Shown: positions 1 to 8,800 of the stretch, one piece after another
How the letters are laid out: each line of letters begins with the position of its first letter
Position numbering within the stretch: position 1 is the first letter of the stretch
Position numbers and translations under genes: made by a program
The notes under the pieces: model-generated
Seen by the model: the letters and a program-made list of their open reading frames with translations, nothing else
The model's database searches: none
What the model was told of the DNA's origin: nothing
NCBI RefSeq assembly: GCF_023035875.1
Contig: NZ_CP075393.1
Span: 1 to 29,211 of the forward strand
DNA from: Borrelia puertoricensis
GTDB taxonomy: Bacteria; Spirochaetota; Spirochaetia; Borreliales; Borreliaceae
Length of the DNA stretch: 29,211 nt
Direction of reading: 5' to 3'

Positions 1-22
1 ATATTTAGTTTTTATTAGTATA
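1..22. other. Left hairpin telomere of a linear plasmid
   Basis: The window opens with an AT-rich stretch containing TATTAGTATA at 13-22. This matches the conserved box 3 (TAGTATA) found about 14 bases from the ends of Borrelia linear replicons, where the telomere resolvase ResT acts. The right end carries the same motif in inverted orientation, so this is most likely a covalently closed hairpin end and not an arbitrary cut. Bases 23-158 hold no gene that I can see. Confidence 0.8.
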
Positions 23-158
23 AGAAATAAGAAAAATTAGATATCAAATCATTCATTATACAAAGCTAACCAAACAAATAAAATCGAAATAAACTTTCTA
101 ACCTATTCCATAATTCTTGTATCTCTTCTTTTAATCCTTTTTCCTCCAATTCTTCTCC

Positions 159-792
159 CTATATATTTTTTAAAGATCTAAGCAAAACCTCAATGGTTGC
201 CTCAATCTTTCTGGCATAATCATCAGCAGCCCTACAGTCTTCCTCAGCTTTTTGTTTAACTTCTCCTGCTTTTTTCCAAGCGTCAATAGCAACATCCAAT
301 TTTTTTTCAGCATCAAAAATTCTATTATCCTTATTATCTTCAACGGATACAGAATTCTTAATTTGAGCAAGTTCAGAAATAGCTTGATCCAAAGCCTTAT
401 CAGCTCTATTATACTCTTCAATAGATTTAGTCCAAATATCATAAAATTTACTAACCATATCTCTAGCCGCAAAGGACATTTTATAAAGATTTGCCAAAGT
501 CTCTTCATTATGTCCACCCCACCATTCCGAATTTTTAAATTCATTATCAAAATTTTCCAAAGAAGGTATATTAAAACCAATTTCATCTTTTTCTCTCATT
601 TTGAACTTCAAAAATTATATCCTCTTGACCTACATTAACATTTTCTTCCTTAATTTCATCAAGTTCAAAATCTTGCTCCAAAACCTTATTACCATCTCTA
701 TTGAAGGGAACGCTACCAATATTATCCTCAACAATACCATCATTACTAATCTTACTGATAATATTTCTTAAACTTTCACCATGACATTTCAT
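159..792 (-). pseudogene. Decayed or frameshifted gene for a helical, probably surface, protein
   Basis: Two minus-strand reading frames overlap. The upstream one (792-583, 69 aa, begins MKCHGESLRN) runs into a downstream one (about 611-159, 150 aa) at a run of five A on the coding strand near 590. Removing one A would join them into a protein of about 210 aa reading FEVQNERKDEIGFN across the junction. The downstream part is charged and almost entirely helical, with many A, K, E and D residues, as in Borrelia surface lipoproteins. No signal peptide, lipobox or good Shine-Dalgarno sequence precedes 792, and a stop codon abuts the ATG, so the N-terminus also seems lost. I do not recognise the family; a BBK32, Erp or Mlp relationship could not be supported. 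Confidence 0.5.
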
Positions 793-886
793 TTAATTGA
801 TGTATAAGGATCATAATATGTCATTATATTGCAACTTTATAAAATAAAGCATAATTTCAACAAAAATTTAAGAATTACATATTCAA

Positions 887-915
887 TACGGTTACCTTGT
901 AATAAGGTAACCGTA
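887..915 (-). terminator. 12-bp perfect hairpin downstream of the P13-like gene
   Basis: TACGGTTACCTT at 887-898 pairs perfectly with AAGGTAACCGTA at 904-915 across a 5-base loop. It lies 48 bases past the stop of the P13-like gene. No long T-run follows on the minus strand, so it may stabilise a transcript end or be a protein-binding site instead of a strong intrinsic terminator. Confidence 0.45.
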
Positions 916-962
916 AGTAAACATATTTAAACTATACTCAAATTCTATTTTAGATTCTATAA

Positions 963-1493
963 TCAATACTTCTTAGTAAAAGCAAGTTCAAACCCCAAAC
1001 CAGCATTTTCGTTAAAATTTACTTCAAATTGGGGCTTAAATCCTCCCAAAGATATACCCAATTTTTCTCGAAGTTTCCTATTATAACTAGACGCATATGT
1101 AAATGGACTTATCATTTCAACAATTCGTGTTATAAATAAAGTCATTCCACCTAAAGACACCAAAGATAATGCAAACGTTGGTGTTTCAATACCTTTATAT
1201 TGAGAAAGAGAATATATACCACCACTAATCAAACCTACACCCAACATATCAAATCCTAAAATCAGTAATCCACCAGTAAAATTTCCTTGCATGAATGAAC
1301 CTGTACCAAAACCCACAAAAAAATTCAATAAAAAAGGCACTAAAGTATTTTGTTTATGAAGTTCATAAAGTAACAACTTGTTATCCATATTACCTTCAGT
1401 AGCCACAGTATCAGAAGCCATCTCATCATAATTTTGGGCAAAACTAACAACAATACAAACAAAAAATAACATTAAAATTAATACTTGTTTCAT
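963..1493 (-). CDS. P13-family outer-membrane porin
   Basis: The product of about 176 aa has an N-terminal signal peptide (MKQVLILMLFF, likely cut after SFA), then the sequence LLLYELHKQNTLVPFLLNFF and glycine-rich hydrophobic segments (GFGTGSFMQGNFTGG, SGGIYSLSQYKG). These are the hallmarks of the Borrelia P13 channel family (chromosomal P13 and plasmid paralogs such as BBA01). P13 is an integral outer-membrane protein with porin activity. I chose the ATG at 1493 because AGGTGG lies just upstream; the frame stays open to a GTG at 1502. It sits outside the late phage operon and looks like host-modifying cargo of the plasmid. The family call is firm; activity of this paralog is inferred. Confidence 0.85.
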   Translation of the reverse strand: MKQVLILMLFFVCIVVSFAQNYDEMASDTVATEGNMDNKLLLYELHKQNTLVPFLLNFFVGFGTGSFMQGNFTGGLLILGFDMLGVGLISGGIYSLSQYKGIETPTFALSLVSLGGMTLFITRIVEMISPFTYASSYNRKLREKLGISLGGFKPQFEVNFNENAGLGFELAFTKKY

Positions 1494-1545
1494 AAACACC
1501 ACCTTACCTTCCCAAAAAAATGCTCAACATTTTCATAATATCCAT

Positions 1546-1551
1546 ATTATA
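1546..1551 (-). promoter_or_regulatory. Candidate -10 element for the P13-like gene
   Basis: A perfect TATAAT on the minus strand lies about 53 bases before the P13 start, in a very AT-rich gap. No convincing -35 hexamer is seen at 16-18 bp, so the call is tentative. Confidence 0.3.
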
Positions 1552-1619
1552 ACATATAAAATCAATAATTCTCTTACCCCATAAATCAAGGATACTTTGA
1601 GTTTCTTTCTATTTATTTT

Positions 1620-2762
1620 TCATATTTTATTTTCTCTTCTAGCTCTTTTTCCTCTATTTAGTATCTCTTGAACCAAAACACGAATCTCTGTTCCTCTTAT
1701 TTCAACCTTTCTAACCGCATCATTAGCATTGTTACTATTGACCAATGCATCAAATGTATTGTAAAAATATTCTGCTGTCATATCTTCCCTCTTCAAATGA
1801 TTAATTGTCAGAAAAAAAATCATCTTGTGTGCTGTAACACTTAACATACTATCATAGTCCCTTATTTTCTGACTAAGATTTACAAGTTCTTCCATAGTAG
1901 AATACTTGTCAAAAGTACGTCGATTTATCAGGTCGCCAAAACTTCTAAATAAGGAATCGAAAGTAGCATATGACATATTGCCTAACATATACAATAAATT
2001 TATAATAGCAGTCCGATATCGATTATATAGCATCAATCTCTCTGATGCCTCCATACTACGATAAGTGGACTCAAAAACACTACGAGGGGGATACATTGTA
2101 TATATTGCAAATGCTAAAGCATAAATAAGATCAGGATTATGCTTCATAGATGCATAAATAACTTCTTCACTGAAACTATAGTGCAATTCTCTTGGGTCAA
2201 ATATCTCACTATAGACCAAAAACGGAAAACCTTTTCCTCCTCCATTAACAGGTTCATCACGTTTAATATCATGTTTAAATGTATAAAGATCTTCTTTTGC
2301 TCTATAAAATTGTTTTAAAGCTTCCTCTTTCGTTGTTGCTTCTTGTTTTTCTAGATCCCCTAAAAATAAATCGAAATCTATCGGCTTAACAATTATATCA
2401 TTTTGTTCACCTGAAGGAGGAGGAACATCAGGAGGAGGAGGAACATCAGGAGGAGGAGGAACATCAGGAGGAGGAGGAACATCAGGAGGAGGAGGAACAT
2501 CAGGAGGAGGAGGAACATCAGGAGGAGGAGGAACATCAGGAGGAGGAGGAACATCAGGAGGAGGAGGAACATCAGGAGGAGGAGGAACATCAGGAGGAGG
2601 AGGAACATCAGGAGGAGTAACGACACCACTAGGAGGATGGACCATTTTATTTGACCTAGCTCCAAATAATTTTTGAGCTAAACTTCCTTCTTCTCTTATT
2701 TTTGAATTATGACCACAACCTATCACAAACACAACAAAAAACATTATACTTACTCTTACCAT
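1620..2762 (-). CDS. Surface lipoprotein with PPPPDV repeat stalk
   Basis: The 380-aa product starts with a lipoprotein signal (MVRVSIMFFVVFVIGC; lipid-modified Cys at residue 16). Residues about 45-115 are a proline-rich stalk: one TPPDV followed by ten perfect PPPPDV hexapeptides. The remaining 260 residues form a helical, tyrosine-rich domain with a basic end (NRGKRARREN). A polyproline stalk would hold the C-terminal domain away from the outer membrane, like a rigid spacer. GGAGAA precedes the ATG at a good distance. Upstream lies a huge 16-bp repeat array that supplies many TATAAT boxes. The repeat number can change in steps of 6 residues without a frameshift. I do not recognise the C-terminal domain; ligand and role are unknown. 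Confidence 0.75.
   Translation of the reverse strand: MVRVSIMFFVVFVIGCGHNSKIREEGSLAQKLFGARSNKMVHPPSGVVTPPDVPPPPDVPPPPDVPPPPDVPPPPDVPPPPDVPPPPDVPPPPDVPPPPDVPPPPDVPPPPDVPPPSGEQNDIIVKPIDFDLFLGDLEKQEATTKEEALKQFYRAKEDLYTFKHDIKRDEPVNGGGKGFPFLVYSEIFDPRELHYSFSEEVIYASMKHNPDLIYALAFAIYTMYPPRSVFESTYRSMEASERLMLYNRYRTAIINLLYMLGNMSYATFDSLFRSFGDLINRRTFDKYSTMEELVNLSQKIRDYDSMLSVTAHKMIFFLTINHLKREDMTAEYFYNTFDALVNSNNANDAVRKVEIRGTEIRVLVQEILNRGKRARRENKI
2413..2619 (-). repeat. 18-bp coding minisatellite (PPPPDV)n
   Basis: The plus strand reads GGAGGAGGAGGAACATCA in tandem: ten perfect copies plus a degenerate one at the N-terminal side. Because 18 is a multiple of 3, slippage changes protein length in frame. The repeat is also open in the second frame (LLLMFL units), which is a by-product. 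The GGA-rich strand is purine-rich and could form unusual structures. Confidence 0.9.
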
Positions 2763-2782
2763 TAAAATTCTCCTTTTTTATA

Positions 2783-3640
2783 TTTATTATAACTTCTATA
2801 TTATATAACTTCTATATTTATTATAACTTCTATATTATATAACTTCTATATTTATTATAACTTCTATATTTATTATAACTTCTATATTATATAACTTCTA
2901 TATTATATAACTTCTATATTATATAACTTCTATATTATATAACTTCTATATTATATAACTTCTATATTATATAACTTCTATATTATATAACTTCTATATT
3001 ATATAACTTCTATATTATATAACTTCTATATTATATAACTTCTATATTATATAACTTCTATATTATATAACTTCTATATTATATAACTTCTATATTATAT
3101 AACTTCTATATTATATAACTTCTATATTATATAACTTCTATATTATATAACTTCTATATTATATAACTTCTATATTATATAACTTCTATATTATATAACT
3201 TCTATATTATATAACTTCTATATTATATAACTTCTATATTATATAACTTCTATATTATATAACTTCTATATTATATAACTTCTATATTATATAACTTCTA
3301 TATTATATAACTTCTATATTATATAACTTCTATATTATATAACTTCTATATTATATAACTTCTATATTATATAACTTCTATATTATATAACTTCTATATT
3401 ATATAACTTCTATATTATATAACTTCTATATTATATAACTTCTATATTATATAACTTCTATATTATATAACTTCTATATTATATAACTTCTATATTATAT
3501 AACTTCTATATTATATAACTTCTATATTATATAACTTCTATATTATATAACTTCTATATTATATAACTTCTATATTATATAACTTCTATATTATATAACT
3601 TCTATATTATATAACTTCTATATTATATAACTTCTATATT
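2783..3640. repeat. 53-unit tandem array of a 16-bp (some 18-bp) AT-rich repeat
   Basis: The core AACTTCTATATT occurs 53 times. Forty-nine full units are 16 bp (AACTTCTATATTATAT), three units near the 2.8-kb end are 18 bp (ending TTTATTAT), and the final copy is partial. From 2893 to 3629 the spacing is exactly 16 bp. GC content is about 12%. A length of 16 prevents any long open frame. Read on the minus strand each unit contains TATAAT, and the array ends 20 bases before the lipoprotein ATG. It fills the whole gap between the lipoprotein and the 412-aa gene; there is no gene inside. Confidence 0.97.
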
Positions 3641-3656
3641 AAATTTATTAGAACTT

Positions 3657-4895
3657 TTAACTATTATTATTCAGCATATCATCAACATTAAGTACCAATC
3701 TTTGTTTCTCTCTTATAACCAAACCTCTATTCATTAAATCCGATAGATAATTCCTTATTCTATAATACGATAAATTCGTATCTCTCTTAATGTCCCTCAA
3801 AGACTTTATGGTACGATTATCATATTCTAAATTAGATGCAATAAATTCAAGTGATTCATCAACACTTTTAGACGGTTTTTTATTCCCTCCTACACTCTGA
3901 ATGCGACTACCTTGTACCTTTTTAACCTTACTTCTTGTAGATAATGGAACAGAGTGTAATAACTTTTGTTCATAAAACTTATGATAAGCATTCTGTATTA
4001 TACAAAATACCATTGCTAAAAATATATCTAGACATACAGACAATAATAGTAATGAATAAACAAAAATTATATTAAGATAATCATCACGAGCAATAACAAC
4101 AGATGTCCCATTTAAAACATTAGCCGCTTTAATGCGATTATTATTTATAGCTGTTGTTTCAATCAAATTACCAAGTTTAAAACGCAAATCCCTTAAAGAT
4201 TGTAAATGCTCATCCCTTTGATTAAACAAAATCTTATTCTCTTTGCTTGCATTCTCAATTTCTATCATGTAATCTTGCTTCATAGTTTTATATGTATAGT
4301 CTAAGCTCAAATGTTTATTCTTGGCAAATTCTATACGATCATTATTATTCTTTATCTTAACATCAATACTAGCTATTTCACCTTCAATTATTCGCTCTTT
4401 ATTAAAGAGTAGCTTACGAAGACCTTCTTCTTTTTCTCTTTGACTTTTTTTAATACTTACAACAGTATCCCTAATAGTATCTTCAAACATCAAGCTAAAG
4501 AAACTCTCAAAACTCATCCATGAACTTACAGACTGTGTTACAAGTCCTATTACTAATAATACAAATATTGCTACTCTCTCTAAGCATGCAAATACTGAAG
4601 AGTTAAACATACCTTCAACCACACGCTTCCTTAGTAAATACAGAAAATACAACAATATTGAAGATGGTACCATTATAATGACTATTGTAAATGGTAGTGT
4701 AAAATATAAGCTAGAATTACTACTAACATTATAACTTGAAATCCCTCTATGAGAATGTAACACATTGAATAAAAATAAGAACAGAGCAAACATTATCAAC
4801 CAAATGTTACGAATAAAAAATTCAACATTAAATCTCAGGGAATCTCGAATACTAAACTCAACATTAATATCTTTTTTATTGTTTTTACCTATCAT
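3657..4895 (-). CDS. Membrane protein with coiled coil and C-terminal winged-helix domain
   Basis: The 412-aa protein has three predicted membrane helices near residues 30-46, 66-88 and 105-122. A charged coiled coil of about 110 residues (145-255) follows, then another membrane helix (about 274-298) and a soluble tail. The tail ends in a winged-helix-like segment (about 345-405: SLRDIKRDTNLSYYRIRNYL, then MNRGLVIRE). This layout suggests a membrane-bound DNA-binding or sensor protein. I do not recognise the family. The ATG has GAGGGG upstream, and a promoter (TTGAGT, 17 bp, TAATAT) sits in the repeats before it. It is transcribed separately from the late operon. Possible roles include plasmid anchoring, regulation or superinfection control; none is shown. 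Confidence 0.7.
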   Translation of the reverse strand: MIGKNNKKDINVEFSIRDSLRFNVEFFIRNIWLIMFALFLFLFNVLHSHRGISSYNVSSNSSLYFTLPFTIVIIMVPSSILLYFLYLLRKRVVEGMFNSSVFACLERVAIFVLLVIGLVTQSVSSWMSFESFFSLMFEDTIRDTVVSIKKSQREKEEGLRKLLFNKERIIEGEIASIDVKIKNNNDRIEFAKNKHLSLDYTYKTMKQDYMIEIENASKENKILFNQRDEHLQSLRDLRFKLGNLIETTAINNNRIKAANVLNGTSVVIARDDYLNIIFVYSLLLLSVCLDIFLAMVFCIIQNAYHKFYEQKLLHSVPLSTRSKVKKVQGSRIQSVGGNKKPSKSVDESLEFIASNLEYDNRTIKSLRDIKRDTNLSYYRIRNYLSDLMNRGLVIREKQRLVLNVDDMLNNNS

Positions 4896-4916
4896 AAAAG
4901 CCCCTCTACCCTAACT

Positions 4917-4945
4917 ATATTACCAAACTGTAATGAAATACTCAA
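4917..4945 (-). promoter_or_regulatory. Promoter embedded in the 19-bp repeats
   Basis: On the minus strand TTGAGT (4945-4940) is followed after 17 bp by TAATAT (4922-4917), 22 bases before the ATG of the 412-aa gene. The -35 hexamer spans the junction of the first two 19-bp repeat units, so each further unit repeats a -35-like element. Confidence 0.5.
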
Positions 4946-5017
4946 ACTGTAATGAAATACTCAAACTGTAATGAAATACTCAAACTGTAATGAAATACTC
5001 AAACTGTAATGAAATAC
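4924..5017. repeat. Five tandem copies of a 19-bp repeat
   Basis: The unit CAAACTGTAATGAAATACT occurs four times perfectly and a fifth time lacking its last base. It lies between the KID-repeat gene and the promoter of the 412-aa gene. Regularly spaced identical sites in a promoter region may bind a regulator or simply be slippage products. Confidence 0.95.
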
Positions 5018-5032
5018 AAATTACTGTCTCTA

Positions 5033-5641
5033 CTAAGAAATTCCTAAATATTTTCCTAAAGACACAAATAACTGTGCTACAAAATATGACGCAGCAAGTG
5101 CAGCAACAACTGTTAAAGATGAAACTAACTGACCCTTAAATCCTAACTTGCTCTCAATCAAAGTCAATCGAGAATTAATTTGTACTAAATCAGTTTTAAC
5201 AACCTCTATCTTTTCATCAAGTTTATCTATCCTAGTATCAAGTTTATCTATCTTTTCATTTAGTCTGGTCTCTACACTATCTATCTTTTCATTTAGTCTA
5301 GTCTCTACATTATCTATCTTTTCATTTAGTCTAGTCTCTACATTATCTATCTTTTCATTTAGTCTAGTCTCTACCCCATCTATCCTTTCATTTAAATCAT
5401 TCTTAACAGTTTCTATCTTTTCATTTAACTCATTCCTAAATATATTGATCTTGTCATCTAAATAATGAAAATTATCCAACATCCTATCTTGAAAAATATC
5501 AAACTTTTCTTCAAGAACATAATAACTAATAATATGACCATCAAATGTCACACTATGATAACCCTTCTTAACTCTCTCCGGTCTAACTGCGCTCTTAGCT
5601 ATATCTTCATCATTTACTCGTTCTTTTACTTCAACACTCAT
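5033..5641 (-). CDS. KID-repeat (Bdr-like) coiled-coil membrane protein
   Basis: The 202-aa protein has a unique N-terminus (about 1-55) and then a long coiled coil built of 11-residue repeats such as NEKIDNVETRL (about 75-150). It ends in one membrane helix (LVSSLTVVAALAASYFVAQL) near 175-199. This is the architecture of Borrelia Bdr and related KID-repeat proteins, which are anchored in the inner membrane by the C-terminus. The usual Bdr N-terminal domain, present in the copy at 27299-27985, is absent, so I call it Bdr-like. GAGGT precedes the ATG. The gene follows the late terminator and probably has its own promoter in the AT-rich gap upstream, where a TATAAT is visible. Confidence 0.7.
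   Translation of the reverse strand: MSVEVKERVNDEDIAKSAVRPERVKKGYHSVTFDGHIISYYVLEEKFDIFQDRMLDNFHYLDDKINIFRNELNEKIETVKNDLNERIDGVETRLNEKIDNVETRLNEKIDNVETRLNEKIDSVETRLNEKIDKLDTRIDKLDEKIEVVKTDLVQINSRLTLIESKLGFKGQLVSSLTVVAALAASYFVAQLFVSLGKYLGIS
5248..5379 (-). repeat. 33-bp coding repeat (four copies)
   Basis: Four nearly identical 33-bp units, followed by degenerate ones, encode the 11-residue coiled-coil repeat. The second and third units are identical to each other, which suggests recent slippage or recombination. Confidence 0.9.
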
Positions 5642-5726
5642 ATAAAACCTCTATTAATTCTTTATAGTTTAATTAATTATAACATATAAATATATTCAAT
5701 TAAGAAGAAGGAATTCTTTATAAAAA

Positions 5727-5760
5727 AATAAAGTCAATAACAAAAGTTATTGACTTTATT
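5727..5760 (-). terminator. Intrinsic terminator of the late phage operon
   Basis: AATAAAGTCAATAAC (5727-5741) and GTTATTGACTTTATT (5746-5760) form a perfect 15-bp stem with a 4-base loop. On the minus strand the stem is followed directly by a T-run. It lies 120 bases beyond the tape-measure stop, where the rightmost late operon should end. Confidence 0.85.
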
Positions 5761-5880
5761 CATAGTGTAACACAGAAAGGATAATAAATTATCTTGCTGT
5801 GAACAACAAATAATATTATATACATAATTTCAGAAAAAGTCAAGTGATTTTTACAATTATCTTAAAATATTTGTATCAAG

Positions 5881-8800
5881 TTATTCTGCCATCCTAAAAC
5901 TCATTGAATGCTCACGTGCTTTAAGCATACGAACAAGCTTATCAGCATCTAAAACATCACCATTGAAATTGTAATTATTAATAATTACTTGTCCCTTCCC
6001 ATTGCCCTCGCTTTTTTGTATTTTATTTATTTCTTCTGCAATAATTCTTGCTTCAAGATTACGCAAATTTTCATCAATTGGGGCGGGTGTTACTCTTATA
6101 AGCTCGCTTTGTCCCATTTCACTAGTCATAAGTCCTGCACCAGGAATATATGTGGGCTTTGTTGTCATAAAATGAGCTCCCTTGCGTGCAAACTTGATCT
6201 CTTGCACAGAGCTTGCGGATCTTACCTTAGCTATTCTATTTAAAATTTCATCTAATAATCCTTCAGCACGCTTTAAATCTCTATCTCGATTCCAATAAAA
6301 ATTATACGAATTTATCTTATCAATTTCTGCCTGAGCTTTAATTCGCTCCCCTTCTAAATTCTCAAGTTTACGGTGACGCTCCATTTCAATTTTTTTAGAT
6401 TCTTCAGCACCAGTTACTGCTACACTCTCTTGTTGTCTTTTAGTTTGATACTCACTCTCTACTTGTGCAATCCGTTTTTGAAACTCTTCACCAGATATTT
6501 GTCCCTTACTTTGTGCTTGCCTTAAGAACTCAATCTCTTTACTATATTGGTCATCAAGCTCTCCTAACTTATCTTTTCGCATTGCAATCTCACGATCAAA
6601 CCCTTCCTCAATACGAGCAAGTCCAACCTCACTCTGTTTAGCTAGCTCCTCTAAATCCTTGTCACGACGCTCTTCAATCTCTTTAATTCTCTGTTCTTCC
6701 AACCCTTTAAAAATACCTACAGTAAAACTTAAAGCAGCTGAAGCCATTGATCCCCAAGGCCCCATACTTGCTAGCATGTCTTTTGATACATCAAATAATG
6801 ACTGAGTAAGGGTATCTGCACCATTACCTGCTACAACTCCTTTTCCTAAATCTTCAGTAACAATTTTATTTACAACTCCTATAACACTATCAAAAAGTAA
6901 ACTAAAATTACTACCTAAACTCTCAGCTGCTGCTTCTGTTTGACTTACAATTTGAAGCAAAGTATTCCTGTTTGACTCATTAAGTCTCTCAAACTCTCCC
7001 TTATGTGACTCTGCAAAATCATGGTAAAGTTTATTAATCTCAGTTTGCATCTCAGCACTAGCCTTTTCTCTCTCAGCTAAAGGACGCATCATTAATTCAA
7101 ACTGCATTAAAGTCACCTTCTGTTGCAAAGCTTTATGTGATTCTACAAATGACCTGTCAGTAGCAGTCTTACCAAATTCATTAACTCCTCTCTGAAGCGT
7201 CGTTAGCAAATTTTTATTTGATTCACTTAGAGACTTAAAACTCTTTAAATATTTATCAACAAATGCTTTTTGCTTGTCATTAATAGTACTAGCAAGGTCT
7301 CTCATTGCTTTCTCTTGAGCTTCATATGGAAGCATCAAAATCTCTCTATTAAGTCTTGCTATTTCATTTTGCAAATCCTTATGTTCATTTACAAAATCAA
7401 AATTAGCCTTAGCAAAATTATTAACATCCCTCTCAACATTGGCAAGTGTTTTTTGATTCTCATCAGTTAGCAAGTCAAAACTTGCTCCATACTTAGCAAT
7501 AAATGCCTTATTTTTAGCATTAATTATAGACTCTAAACGACGGGTAGCCTTTTCTTGCTCCTCTAAAGGTTTTAGTGCTAATTCCCTTTGCATTTTGAAA
7601 ATCTGTTTTTGCAAATCCGAATAATCGGCAATCATTTGTTTATTGAAATTATCTTTATCAATTTTATCTTGGTTCTTAAGTCTCTCCTCTCCAGACTTTT
7701 TATCCTCAAAAGGAGTTCTCAAAGGATCATCTTTGCTTAGACCTAAAATTTTTAACATCTTATCCCAAATATCACTTGCCAAATTTGAAACTCTTTCAAA
7801 AAGCTTGATAATTGGATCAAATGCAACTTTAAATCCTTCAACAAATTTACCACCAACATAGAATACAATCTCTTTAAGCTTACCAAAGAGATCCTTTACT
7901 GATGAGCTAATATTATTTAGAGGCCTTACAAGCAGTAAAAACCCTTGTTTTATCTTCTCAAAACCCATCATAAGAATGTTAAACCACAATTTAAATCCCT
8001 CGACAACTTTATTACCAACATAAGATACAATCTGTTTTATCTTATCAAAAACCATCATCATGGCATTCAACCACAATTTAAATCCAGCAATCCATGTTTC
8101 AATAAAATAATTTACAAGATCTCCCAATTTATTGAATAAAAAAATTGTAGACGAGATTATTTTTGTAAGAGGCTCTAAAAAACCTACAATTAACCATTGC
8201 TTCATTTTTTCAAAACCTATCATAAGGGGTTCAAGCGCTTGACCAAGATCAAGGTAAAGTTTCTCACTCATTTTAGATGTTTGAAGCTGGGCATCTGCTA
8301 AAGTTTTTGCTTCACGAGCAGTATTTTTGTAAAATTTACCACCCTCACTTGTAGCCTTTCTTAAGGCACCACTTAATTCTTCAAATCCAAGTCTACCCTC
8401 ACTTGCCATTTTAAATAAAGAATCGCCTGCTACTCCTGCCTCTTCTGCCAAAATACCAGTAATATCAACTCCAGCATTACAAAGAGACTCAAGATCCTCT
8501 AATGCAATCCTATTACTAGCCTCTACTTTAGAGTAAACTTCAACTAACTTTTCAAGTCCTTCGCTACTACCACCTGCTGCTTCTCCAAACATACGCATTC
8601 GCTCACTAACTTCAGAAGCAGTTGCTCCATAAGAAAGCATGGTTTTAGCTGCATTATTTATAGCCTCACAAGTAAACAACGTCTCTTCACCAAACGACCT
8701 CATATCATAAGCTAAGGCCCTCCCCACTTCAGCATTACCTAACATATTAGAAAAGACACCAACCTCTTCATTAAATGAAGCTACAGAGTCTAGAGACCCT

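Noticed and set aside
159..792. Fibronectin-binding BBK32-like or Mlp lipoprotein
   Set aside because: The C-terminal helical sequence did not match what I recall of BBK32 or Mlp proteins, and no lipobox remains.
2393..2665. Second open frame (LLLMFL repeats) in the proline-repeat region
   Set aside because: It is a by-product of the 18-bp repeat in another frame; no ribosome site or independent sequence supports it.
2783..3640. CRISPR array
   Set aside because: The repeats are contiguous, with no unique spacers and no cas genes; it is a simple tandem repeat.
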